The position numbers and the translations under genes are program-made. A stretch of DNA of 27,541 bases from OMIS01 sp044350895 (GTDB lineage: Bacteria > Patescibacteriota > Microgenomatia > UBA1400 > PJMF01): the NCBI GenBank assembly GCA_044350895.1, contig JBILGT010000020.1, forward strand, positions 1 to 27,541, read 5' to 3'. The stretch's first letter is position 1, and the number at the start of each line of letters is the position of its first letter. The notes below the pieces were generated by a model. It saw nothing but the letters and a program-made list of their open reading frames with translations. It was not told the DNA's origin and did no database searches. Of this stretch, positions 1 through 7,342 are shown piece after piece.

Positions 1-70
1 AGATTTAATCACAGAAATGATATGCAAAAACGACTCAATATATTACTAAAATTATACAAGGTTTCGGGCG

Positions 71-331
71 TTATCTAGGCAAGCCCCTATCTTTTTCTTT
101 TCTGTGCATTACATGTACTAATTCAGCTCTAGCAGGATTAATGATCAGCCCAACTTCTTCCTTGACTTCACGAACTAAATTTTCAAGCAACGATTCATTA
201 TCCTCAACATGACCTGCAGGTAGTCCATACTTACCATCTTCATATCCTGTTTGGAAGCGTCTTGCTAGAAGGACGCTATCACCGCGTATTAACATCAAAT
301 ATGCTGATGCAATCATTTTGAATCGTTCCAT
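71..331 (-). CDS. Short Nudix hydrolase, C-terminally truncated
   Basis: An 86-residue protein with a complete Nudix box: G40, E46, R54-E55, E58-E59 and G61 fit the pattern G-x5-E-x7-R-E-U-x-E-E-x-G-U. This loop binds the metal and hydrolyses nucleoside diphosphates linked to another group; the substrate cannot be told. Family members are usually 130-160 residues, so about one third is missing: the frame stops soon after the HRKEKDR segment, where homologues continue with further strands and a helix. The other two frames downstream also close quickly or look unrelated. The ATG directly follows the TAG stop of the upstream reading frame, with a GAGGG ribosome site just before it, so it is probably translationally coupled and last in its operon. 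The 70 bases beyond it hold no gene I can support, only a TATAAT-like hexamer at 51-56 on this strand. The fold may be incomplete and the gene decaying. Confidence 0.8.
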   Translation of the reverse strand: MERFKMIASAYLMLIRGDSVLLARRFQTGYEDGKYGLPAGHVEDNESLLENLVREVKEEVGLIINPARAELVHVMHRKEKDRGLPR

Positions 332-805
332 CTACTTACCCTCTTTCTCAGCAGAATTAGTTGCAATAAAAATATTAGTACCTACGTGCTGGTACTCTGA
401 TCGAAGCAGTTGGGCAATATCAAAAGCAAAGTGTGTTGGCTTGTAACTCTCTTCAAAATCTTCAAGAAGAATAACAGTCGCTTTTTTTTCCTTTACAGCA
501 ATCATGACTTCATCGTGCATTATTGGTGCTACAGCAAACCAAGGGTGATAGTATATTTGCGGTGTTGCGGGAAGAAGTCCAGTAAGTGGGTAGTACATAA
601 CGTTACCACCTACTACAAGTAGCTTATCACTTTCTACACTATGTTTTCTTAAGACTGCAGCTTGTTGCTGCATTACCGGCAGAATGATTGGAGTGCGCTT
701 TTTTAAATGATCTACATATCCTGGTGACAGATACATGAACCAGGTAATATACAGAGCGCTACAGACAACTAACAATTTTTTTTCTTTTTTTCTTGAAGTG
801 CCCAT
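332..805 (-). CDS. C-terminal part of frameshifted GT-C-like membrane glycosyltransferase
   Basis: This frame continues the gene at 769-1938 in the -1 frame. It encodes one membrane segment (LLVVCSALYITWFMYL) followed by an extracytoplasmic domain of about 120 residues. The same arrangement, a last membrane helix then a domain outside the membrane, is seen in the intact 638-aa relative at 4542-6458, which is why I read the two frames as one protein of about 535 residues. An ATG at 803-805 could also start it separately as a 157-residue protein (MGTSRKKEKK then the membrane helix), but I see no good ribosome site there. It ends directly before the Nudix start codon. I cannot assign a substrate. 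Confidence 0.65.
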   Translation of the reverse strand: MGTSRKKEKKLLVVCSALYITWFMYLSPGYVDHLKKRTPIILPVMQQQAAVLRKHSVESDKLLVVGGNVMYYPLTGLLPATPQIYYHPWFAVAPIMHDEVMIAVKEKKATVILLEDFEESYKPTHFAFDIAQLLRSEYQHVGTNIFIATNSAEKEGK

Positions 806-1938
806 ATTAGTAAAACACTTAACCCAAACCAAATGCCAACATAAAATGGACTCAAGTGAAATATCTCATTTGTTCTGCTGCGGAGTGTCATGGATAGCAA
901 AACTAGTGGCACTAACCATTTTCTATGGAACAGTGAGCAACAAACCACCAGCACAAAAAGTGTTAATATACCCAAGCTCTCGTCTCTTGCCATTGTGCTG
1001 TGTAAACTGTCGAGAGCTACTAAGAGATGCTGTCCCAGTATCTCTCCAGATTTATGTTGGATAAATGCAAGAAAACTACCTTTAATCGTCAAAAAGAAGT
1101 TAAAGATTGTAGTAATGACTTCACCACCTGTTTTTGAAATAAAATCCAGATAATCATAAAACACTGTGAGAATATAATTAGCGTGTGATGTAGTCTCAAT
1201 ATCAGTGAGTCGGAACGGGAGATAGTACTTGTTATTGTACTCAAACACCGCCCAATAGAAGACTTTCCAATTTCCAGTGACAGCGTACAAAACTGGAAAA
1301 CTCACTAGAAGTGCTACTCCTGCCAAAATAGTTGGCCATCTCACTTGGCCAATAAACTTTTTTATTCCATTCCAACCTAACATGTATAAAACTGTCAATA
1401 GAATTACTCCGACACTTAATACTGTTGTTATCGAAGACCACACGCTTACAAAAATTGCTGAAATGCTCACCCAGAACAATTCTTTCGCTGTAATAGTTTT
1501 TTGCGTAAAGTGAATTACCCAAATGCTTACTAATACCATGAGCGCTAAACTTGCTAATGTATCGGCCAAAAACATTTGTAACAAGAATGTGGGGATACCA
1601 AGTCCGGCTAAAACTACTGTTAAAGCCACAGACCAGCTCATTCTCTCTGAAAATCGCTTTGCAAGATATATCCAAGTACCAAGGTGTATCAAAAGCATTA
1701 ATAGACGAAAGAGCCAGTATGCATCAATTGCAAACGGAAATAGTAATCTACTTACAACAAATGGGAAAGGTGTGTGGTGAAAGAAAAAATCTGTATACGG
1801 TATAAGCCCTTGGCTCATTAACCAACCTGCGGCAAAATTTTCCTGTTCATCACCAAACGAGCCAAACCAAATTGCACTTCCTATAAAAATTAAACAACAA
1901 AGTATCACAAAGATCTGTAATCGTGAGAATTTTGGCAT
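769..1938 (-). CDS. GT-C-like polytopic membrane glycosyltransferase, N-terminal part
   Basis: This frame codes for 389 residues with about nine or ten hydrophobic segments. After the first membrane helix comes an acidic pair (D30-E31) and then a QGLIPYTDFFFHHTP segment. GT-C enzymes of the PMT/ArnT type, which move sugars from polyprenyl-phosphate carriers on the outer face of the membrane, carry a catalytic acidic residue in this first loop. The 638-aa protein at 4542-6458 has a matching HGLLPYRDIFYPYG segment, so the two are relatives. The frame ends abruptly in EKKKKNC inside an A-rich tract, without the expected C-terminal domain, which lies in the next frame (332-805). The ATG overlaps the upstream stop as TAATG. 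Acceptor and donor are unknown; exact family membership is inferred. Confidence 0.75.
   Translation of the reverse strand: MPKFSRLQIFVILCCLIFIGSAIWFGSFGDEQENFAAGWLMSQGLIPYTDFFFHHTPFPFVVSRLLFPFAIDAYWLFRLLMLLIHLGTWIYLAKRFSERMSWSVALTVVLAGLGIPTFLLQMFLADTLASLALMVLVSIWVIHFTQKTITAKELFWVSISAIFVSVWSSITTVLSVGVILLTVLYMLGWNGIKKFIGQVRWPTILAGVALLVSFPVLYAVTGNWKVFYWAVFEYNNKYYLPFRLTDIETTSHANYILTVFYDYLDFISKTGGEVITTIFNFFLTIKGSFLAFIQHKSGEILGQHLLVALDSLHSTMARDESLGILTLFVLVVCCSLFHRKWLVPLVLLSMTLRSRTNEIFHLSPFYVGIWFGLSVLLIWALQEKKKKNC
776..791 (-). other. A7-G-A8 slippery tract, candidate -1 frameshift site
   Basis: On the minus strand the tract is seven A, one G, eight A. In the upstream frame it reads GAA AAA AAG AAA AAA AAT, which contains A AAA AAG in the phase used by the dnaX frameshift signal, and then A AAA AAT. 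A -1 slip at either joins the 769-1938 frame to the 332-805 frame, while the unslipped frame meets TAG two codons after the tract. Transcriptional slippage adding one A would do the same. No clear upstream Shine-Dalgarno-like stimulator or strong downstream hairpin was seen, so a mutation or a homopolymer sequencing error remains possible. Confidence 0.5.
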
Positions 1939-2552
1939 TATTCACTAAAGCGTATTGACCGCAAAATCATATAAAATCGCTCAGTGTCAGAAATGGGACT
2001 TAAACATGTTACCGTAAGTTTGGGAATATTTTCTTCATTTTTCAACACATAGAGAGAAGAAGACTCTGGATTTGTAACGGCAGCAGACTTTGGCGCAATT
2101 TTAAAATACTCCACTTGTGGTAAATCGAAATCACTGAGGACATTCTGTTCAGTAACTGTTTGTGGATCAGGGGGAGCTGTGAATTTGGCAAACGTACACA
2201 CTGCATTCTCCGTACTAGCTCCACTCGTAGAATCTGAAATTAAAGTGTACAGCACGTCATTTTTAAGTATCCAATGAGCAGGCAGCATTGCAGAGAACTT
2301 TAATTTGGTACTTTCATATTGGGCAAGCGTACCACCATCTGTGGGTTCAGTTGTAGTTGAGACACCAAGAACACCAGCTGCAGGGCTTGGAGAGATTTGA
2401 GGCGATGGACTTGTGGAAGCAGTCACTGTAGGAGTGGGTGACGCCACTACTGCAGAATCTTCAGGAGGGCTTTTTACAAGAAGCTTAAGCACTATAGCGA
2501 GCACTACGATTGTGAGAAAAATACCAACGTTAAATTTTAGCCACTTACTCAT
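1938..2552 (-). CDS. Membrane-anchored extracytoplasmic protein with Pro/Ser/Thr linker
   Basis: A 204-residue protein with one N-terminal membrane helix (about residues 8-26) after a short basic start, giving an inside-to-outside anchor with no clear cleavage site. A low-complexity Pro/Ser/Thr linker follows (about 36-60), then a globular domain of about 130 residues. That domain opens with YESTKLKFSAMLPAHW, which resembles the opening strand and Pro-x-x-Trp turn of PsbP-like domains; this likeness is inference from pattern only. Two cysteines in the domain could pair outside the cell. The gene lies 37 nt after typA and its stop overlaps the next ATG (TAATG), so it is probably co-transcribed and coupled with the glycosyltransferase gene. 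No function can be named. Confidence 0.75.
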   Translation of the reverse strand: MSKWLKFNVGIFLTIVVLAIVLKLLVKSPPEDSAVVASPTPTVTASTSPSPQISPSPAAGVLGVSTTTEPTDGGTLAQYESTKLKFSAMLPAHWILKNDVLYTLISDSTSGASTENAVCTFAKFTAPPDPQTVTEQNVLSDFDLPQVEYFKIAPKSAAVTNPESSSLYVLKNEENIPKLTVTCLSPISDTERFYMILRSIRFSE

Positions 2553-2589
2553 AACTAGAGCATACTAAAAAAACTAAGGCTTTTCCAGT

Positions 2590-4407
2590 CTAGTTACGAT
2601 TTGACTTATCACGGAGATTTTTTTGTAAGATGCGTTTGCGCAATCTGAGTGACTGTGGTGTGACTTCCAAAAGCTCATCATCCTCAATAAAGTCTAAACA
2701 TTGTTCAAGACTTAATCTCACTGGAGGAGCCAGTTGGATTCCCATGTCAGCAGCTGCGGCACGAACGTTGGTTGATTTTTTCAATCTACAGACGTTTAAT
2801 TCGATATCTTCTTGACGATTATTGAGTCCCACAACCATACCTTCATAAACTTGTTCACCTGGAGCAACAAAGGTGTCACCATGATGTTGTGCTGGCTCTA
2901 ATGCATATGCAGTTACTTGACCAAGTTCTGTAGCAATCAAAACACCGTTGCGGAGCTGACGTGCATTAACACCACTTGGTTCATATCCTAAGAAACGAGT
3001 TGCAAATAAACCGTTACCTCGAGTTTTACTAATAACTTTAGAGCGGAAACCAAGTAAGTTATTTGAAGAAATTTTGTAAACCATGCGAGCTACACCACGA
3101 TCGTTGGTATACGTGTCACTTAATTCGGCACGACGTCGTCCGAGTTCTTCAGTGATAATACCAACAAATTGTTGATCAATTTCGACTGTTAACTCTTCGT
3201 ATGGTTCGTGCTCAACGCCATCTACTTTTTTGTAGATAACTTGAGGTTTACTGACTTCTAATTCATAACCTTCACGACGCATTGTTTCGACCAAAACTGC
3301 TAAGTGTAACTCACCACGACCAGAAACGACCATGCCACTTCCGTTTGTATTTTGTTCAATTTTTAATCCAATATTTGTTTTCAGTTCACGACCTAAGCGC
3401 TCTTCAATTTGGCGAATAGTACAGAACTCACCTTCTTTACCAGCAAGTGGTGAAGTGTTGTTACTGATGACAATTCGGAGTGTAGGCTCAGTAATTTTAA
3501 TCATTGGTAAACCAGTTAAATCAGTAGGATCTGAAACTGTTTGACCAATTTGAATATTTGAAAAACCAGTAAATTCAACGATATCGCCTGGAGTTGTTTC
3601 TGTAACTTCTACACGTCCAAGACCTTTACCTACGAAAATACCTTTAATCTGTTGTTTGGAGACAAGTTCATTCTCTGCCATGATTGCAACAGTTTCACCA
3701 GTTTTAACTTTACCTTGTAAAACTTTTCCAATTGCATATGTACCTTTGAATGCATCGAAGTCAATATTTGAGACAAGCATTTTAAATGGTTTGTCTTCTG
3801 CAATTTTTGGTGCTGGAATTTCAGTAACGATTGTTTCAAATAATGCATCTAAGGTTGCAGGCTCTTCATAATTTTCAGGAAGTGAAGTCCAAGCTTTACC
3901 TTCACGAGCCACTGCATATACAACTTTGAAGTTTAAATCTTCGGTGGTACGTGCGAGGAGCAAGAACAATTCTTCGATTTGATTGAGGACGTGTTCAATA
4001 TTTGCATCTTTACGATCAATTTTATTGATAACGACAATCACTTTAAGGCCATTATCTAAAGCTTTTTCAAGCACAAAGCGAGTTTGTGGTAATGGACCTT
4101 CAGCAGCATCAACAATCAGCAATGCGCCATCTGCCATGTTAATCACGCGCTCTACTTCACCACTAAAATCAGCGTGTCCTGGAGTGTCAATGATATTGAT
4201 TTTTGTATCATTGTAAAAAACGACAGTATTTTTTGCCAAAATGGTAATACCACGCTCACGCTCAAGTTCATTACTATCTAAGATAGTAGTCTGAGACATT
4301 TCAGCTTGGTTATCACGGAATGTATGTGTTTGTTTTAACATTCCATCCACCAAGGTTGTTTTACCATGGTCAACGTGTGCGATGATTGCGATGTTGCGAA
4401 TTTGCAT
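2590..4407 (-). CDS. typA: Translational GTPase TypA/BipA
   Basis: A ribosome-binding GTPase of the EF-G superfamily, acting in the cytoplasm in 50S subunit assembly and stress adaptation. From the chosen start (ATG at 4405-4407) the protein has 605 residues, close to the E. coli length of about 607. Motifs: P-loop AHVDHGKT (10-17), switch I ERGITI (51-56), DTPGH (74-78) and NKID (128-131), followed by the beta-barrel domain II, the EF-G-like domains III and V, and the TypA-specific C-terminal domain. An in-frame GTG at 4461 and ATG at 4434 are possible starts but add residues with no counterpart, as the family begins with RNIAIIAHVDHGK a few residues after Met. The ATG lies 9 nt after a TACAAT hexamer, suggesting a leaderless or nearly leaderless transcript. 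Confidence 0.96.
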   Translation of the reverse strand: MQIRNIAIIAHVDHGKTTLVDGMLKQTHTFRDNQAEMSQTTILDSNELERERGITILAKNTVVFYNDTKINIIDTPGHADFSGEVERVINMADGALLIVDAAEGPLPQTRFVLEKALDNGLKVIVVINKIDRKDANIEHVLNQIEELFLLLARTTEDLNFKVVYAVAREGKAWTSLPENYEEPATLDALFETIVTEIPAPKIAEDKPFKMLVSNIDFDAFKGTYAIGKVLQGKVKTGETVAIMAENELVSKQQIKGIFVGKGLGRVEVTETTPGDIVEFTGFSNIQIGQTVSDPTDLTGLPMIKITEPTLRIVISNNTSPLAGKEGEFCTIRQIEERLGRELKTNIGLKIEQNTNGSGMVVSGRGELHLAVLVETMRREGYELEVSKPQVIYKKVDGVEHEPYEELTVEIDQQFVGIITEELGRRRAELSDTYTNDRGVARMVYKISSNNLLGFRSKVISKTRGNGLFATRFLGYEPSGVNARQLRNGVLIATELGQVTAYALEPAQHHGDTFVAPGEQVYEGMVVGLNNRQEDIELNVCRLKKSTNVRAAAADMGIQLAPPVRLSLEQCLDFIEDDELLEVTPQSLRLRKRILQKNLRDKSNRN

Positions 4408-4413
4408 GAACTG

Positions 4414-4427
4414 TATATTGTACCTGA
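4414..4427 (-). promoter_or_regulatory. Candidate -10 element of typA (14-bp repeated motif)
   Basis: Read on the minus strand the element is TCAGGTACAATATA, containing the -10-like hexamer TACAAT at 4417-4422. It ends 6 nt before the typA ATG, so transcription would start at or a few bases before the start codon. The same 14 bases occur at 18275-18288, 7 nt before another gene start. The -35 position (about 4440-4445, TAGCAA) is poor, so the assignment depends on position and recurrence. Confidence 0.45.
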
Positions 4428-4541
4428 ATGTCATTATTTTTGCTAGAGTTGGCTTCCCCACCTACTTAGCAGCACTTAAAATATTGAAAATGGCGTGATT
4501 TACTCGAGAAGAGAGGCCCCAGTGTTTGAAGCTGTGCAAGC

Positions 4542-6458
4542 TCACCACAGTTCAGGAACACCATTGGGAAGATGGTAAACTGTCAGATCAGTAACATTAT
4601 GACTGTAGTCTATTGCGTTCACCTGGCGATGCGAGAAAAATAATGGTACTCGTCCTCCGTTGATAATAAAAGGTGAATGAACTCTACAGGTGAATGAAAT
4701 TTTTGTTGCACTGCCATCAGTTGCTTGAATAGTTACAGTACCAACCTCGTCATTCATACAATCACCAGATAGTATAAGTTCTGATCCCTGAATATTTTTT
4801 TGAGCAAGTTGCTTGGAAATTGCAGTCGCAGTACCAGTTACCAGCTCAGAGTTTTTTTCCAAAAACTCACTTTTGTACATACCTTCTGTCAGTGGGATCA
4901 TGCCAAAGTTGGGTTGTAGGAGTTCAGCTGTAAGCACTTGAGAGCTGTTGGGACTTTCAAATATATCGGCGTGCTCTGATTTCTGTAAGATAAGAAAGTG
5001 GTCAATTGTTGTGATTGGGTTATAGTTCTGCATTAGGTAGCGCAAAAGTGTATTAGCTCTAACATAATCGGGTACTCCATCCTGAATAGCATGGACATCG
5101 AGATTGTAAATTACATACTCAATGCCGTTGCTTTGAATATACGAGATAGTATCCCGCTGAGCAGATTCTGGTGATCCATCATAAATTTGGACATACCGAG
5201 GTGGCTGCTGCTGTAACAGCGGATAAAAAATTGGATCTGTCGGGTAACTGAATGCAGTTCCATTAAAATTTGGTTGCTGCTTAAGGTAGTCGATCACCAA
5301 TTGATGGCTACCCGATTCTTTCGCAAGACGAGAAATATGCGCATCAATATTCTCTTGCTTCAAGCTTTTAACACGAAATGAATGTACAGTAAAAAATGGT
5401 TGTGTACATATATATAGTGCAAGCACTACAACATACCACGTCCAGTATTTTTCACGCACAAACAGCTGTCGAAGTAGATTTTTATATTCAAATAAAAGCG
5501 TAATGCATAGTAGCAGCGCAATAAATATAATTTCTTTATCTATCAACCGAATCATGTTTTTATACATTCCAATTGTAAGGGCGATCAACAGACCTGTTTG
5601 CGCCAAGTGCCGATACGCAAACTTTTTATCTTGAATCAGATACCGGTATGATAGATACAGCAGTGTACCGATAATAGTTGCAGTGATGAACAAGTTTTCA
5701 GGTTTTCTTAATCCAGAAAAAAATGGAGTTTTTGCATACATCGCCAGTTCAGGAAGATGCTTGACTGTGGTTATGAATTCTGGCCAAGCAGCGCAATACC
5801 ATAAAAATATGAGCAGCGGCACTGCTCCTATTACGAAGCCTCCCAAAGCAAATAAAGATTTTTGTACTAGTTGCTTGAGCTGCGGGAAGATTGCATTGGT
5901 GTACTGCCACTGCACTGCAGTTTGTACCAGTATAACGCCAAAAAATATGGTCAAACTATAAATACCTTGATCCAAAAATAAACTACCCAGCAACCCAGCT
6001 ATGACACCAAGTTTGAGATATTCACGCATACCTGCATTTGGCTGTTTCATACATGATTCAGCTAGTAATATTGCAAATGCAACACTGCTGCCATATCGCA
6101 CAAATGCGTGAAAACCTGTGTATTTTTGCGTAAAATAAAAGAAGGCTGCAAAAACTATCCAAGTCAGTAGTCTATCTTTGATAATTTTTGAAAGAAAATT
6201 AAAAATGATGTAGAGATACAAACTAGCGCAGAGCAGCAGTATAGCTTGCGCCCACCAAAACTGATTAGAGTAGTACTGCACAATCCCGTACGGATAAAAA
6301 ATATCACGATATGGTAAAAGCCCATGAGCGGCACTATGTTCCCAAGTAAGCAATGTCTGAGCATCAAACCCAAGATCAGTAAAAGAATAGTAACCAAAAA
6401 AGGTTCCAATGGTTATACAGAGGATCAGTAAAAAGTTACGTATGTTTTTGAACTGCAT
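4542..6458 (-). CDS. GT-C-like polytopic membrane glycosyltransferase
   Basis: From the ATG at 6456-6458 the protein has 638 residues; a GTG three codons upstream is less likely. The first membrane helix is followed by a loop with GFDAQTLL and HGLLPYRDIFYPYG. Many hydrophobic helices follow up to about residue 360, then an extracytoplasmic domain of about 270 residues at the C-terminus. This is the plan of GT-C transferases that use polyprenyl-phosphate sugars, and the loop pattern matches the split relative at 769-1938. The ATG lies within the last 23 nt of the upstream 141-aa membrane protein gene, so the two are probably coupled. About 134 bases separate its stop from the typA start. The C-terminal domain may bind an acceptor glycan, but this is a guess. 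Sugar specificity cannot be read. Confidence 0.75.
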   Translation of the reverse strand: MQFKNIRNFLLILCITIGTFFGYYSFTDLGFDAQTLLTWEHSAAHGLLPYRDIFYPYGIVQYYSNQFWWAQAILLLCASLYLYIIFNFLSKIIKDRLLTWIVFAAFFYFTQKYTGFHAFVRYGSSVAFAILLAESCMKQPNAGMREYLKLGVIAGLLGSLFLDQGIYSLTIFFGVILVQTAVQWQYTNAIFPQLKQLVQKSLFALGGFVIGAVPLLIFLWYCAAWPEFITTVKHLPELAMYAKTPFFSGLRKPENLFITATIIGTLLYLSYRYLIQDKKFAYRHLAQTGLLIALTIGMYKNMIRLIDKEIIFIALLLCITLLFEYKNLLRQLFVREKYWTWYVVVLALYICTQPFFTVHSFRVKSLKQENIDAHISRLAKESGSHQLVIDYLKQQPNFNGTAFSYPTDPIFYPLLQQQPPRYVQIYDGSPESAQRDTISYIQSNGIEYVIYNLDVHAIQDGVPDYVRANTLLRYLMQNYNPITTIDHFLILQKSEHADIFESPNSSQVLTAELLQPNFGMIPLTEGMYKSEFLEKNSELVTGTATAISKQLAQKNIQGSELILSGDCMNDEVGTVTIQATDGSATKISFTCRVHSPFIINGGRVPLFFSHRQVNAIDYSHNVTDLTVYHLPNGVPELW

Positions 6459-6861
6459 GAGTGACACGATACATCAGAATACAGAGAACTGGGAGAGACA
6501 CAAGCAGTAGAAAAACCACGGTGTCAAACCAAAATGGATATCCACTAAACTGGGTGTAGGCAGCAATTCCAGAAACACCAACTGGTGTGGGAGAAAATTC
6601 TGCTCTCAGCTGCTTAATATATGTAAATAGCAGCCCAAACTGGGTGGCAAGTATAAGGGTTATGCTCATGAGTAATTTTTTTCGTTTTGACACAAACAGT
6701 ACCATGCCAGTCATGACACTTTCTGGTATCAGGAGAAAAACTAAAAATACTAAGTGCCAGTAAAACTCAACTTTAAAAAATAGTAAAACAGCCAAGAAAA
6801 TACTCAGAAGAACTGTATACAATGTAATCAGGTGAATTCGTATTGCTAGATCAAAGCCCAT
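6436..6861 (-). CDS. Small four-helix membrane protein, unknown function
   Basis: From the ATG at 6859-6861 this is a 141-residue protein with four predicted membrane helices, two near the N-terminus, one in the middle and one near the C-terminus, and a short basic tail. I do not recognise the family. An upstream ATG (6883-6885) would sit one base from the start codon of the divergent gene; I prefer the inner ATG because a TAGAAT hexamer lies exactly 7 nt before it, which fits a leaderless transcript. The 3' end overlaps the following glycosyltransferase gene by 23 nt, so the product may act with that enzyme, for example as a membrane partner. That role is inferred from context only. Confidence 0.65.
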   Translation of the reverse strand: MGFDLAIRIHLITLYTVLLSIFLAVLLFFKVEFYWHLVFLVFLLIPESVMTGMVLFVSKRKKLLMSITLILATQFGLLFTYIKQLRAEFSPTPVGVSGIAAYTQFSGYPFWFDTVVFLLLVSLPVLCILMYRVTHAVQKHT

Positions 6862-6871
6862 ACCGTATATT
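6843..6871 (+). promoter_or_regulatory. Candidate promoter of the sugar operon
   Basis: A -35 hexamer TTGCTA (6843-6848) and a -10 hexamer TATATT (6866-6871) are separated by 17 bp. Transcription would start near 6878 and give a leader of only about 9 nt before the ATG at 6887. It lies inside the 5' end of the divergent membrane protein gene and would drive the five-gene operon to 11404. Confidence 0.45.
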
Positions 6872-6874
6872 CTA
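6869..6874 (-). promoter_or_regulatory. Candidate -10 box for the 141-aa membrane protein gene
   Basis: TAGAAT on the minus strand, with 7 nt between it and the ATG at 6861, so the predicted transcript begins at the start codon. It overlaps the plus-strand -10 box at 6866-6871, making this a back-to-back promoter region in which the two transcription units may compete. A TTGATT hexamer lies 15 bp upstream as a weak -35. Confidence 0.35.
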
Positions 6875-6886
6875 CATCGCGCCATT

Positions 6887-7342
6887 ATGAATCAAGAGGA
6901 AAAACCAGTTGTAATTGCAGGAGGTTTACACGCCGACGAGCGAGGCAATCTTGGTTTTGTGAATGCACTTGATTTCTCCTCCATCAAACGGTTTTATCAC
7001 GTCCAGAACTCTCCAGACCAACCTATCCGGGCTTTTCAATGTCATTTTAAAGAAGCAAAGTATGCCTATGTCATTCAAGGTGCTGCTCTTTTTGTAACGG
7101 CTCATCTTGATACATTTCCGCCTGCAGTAGAAAATGTGCCGCAAACATTTTTACTCAGTGCTTCCAAACCAGAAGTTGTATATATTCCACCCAGCTACGC
7201 AAACGGCTTTAAATCACTCACTCCAGATACGCTGATTATCTTCTTTTCCACATGTACACTCGCAGAGTCTCAACAGGATGATAAGCGACTACCGTGGGAT
7301 TATTGGGGTACAAAAATTTGGGAGACTGATGCAACAACCTAA
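6887..7342 (+). CDS. RmlC-like cupin, dTDP-4-dehydrorhamnose 3,5-epimerase family
   Basis: A 151-residue cupin resembling sugar 3,5-epimerases, which invert carbons 3 and 5 of dTDP-4-keto-6-deoxysugars. Family signs are the ADERGNL start, the strand around YAYVIQGAALFV, the PPSYANGF segment, the TLIIFFSTCTL strand and the LPWDYWG end. It is shorter than typical RmlC (about 180 residues). RmlC normally has R-G-x-H, with the His as catalytic base; here the segment reads RAFQCH (48-53), placing Gln51 where that His is expected, with His53 two residues on. This could mean lost or altered catalysis, or simply a different subfamily. First gene of the operon; it overlaps the methyltransferase gene by 14 nt. 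Confidence 0.8.
   Translation: MNQEEKPVVIAGGLHADERGNLGFVNALDFSSIKRFYHVQNSPDQPIRAFQCHFKEAKYAYVIQGAALFVTAHLDTFPPAVENVPQTFLLSASKPEVVYIPPSYANGFKSLTPDTLIIFFSTCTLAESQQDDKRLPWDYWGTKIWETDATT

Noticed and set aside
61..95. Integron attC-like site or RNA gene near the Nudix 3' end
   Set aside because: A GTTA/TAAC-like core is visible, but the consensus ends and paired inner boxes are missing, and no cloverleaf or other fold could be drawn.
4408..4461. Longer typA start (GTG at 4461 or ATG at 4434)
   Set aside because: The added residues lack family support; the conserved TypA N-terminus begins just after the ATG at 4407.
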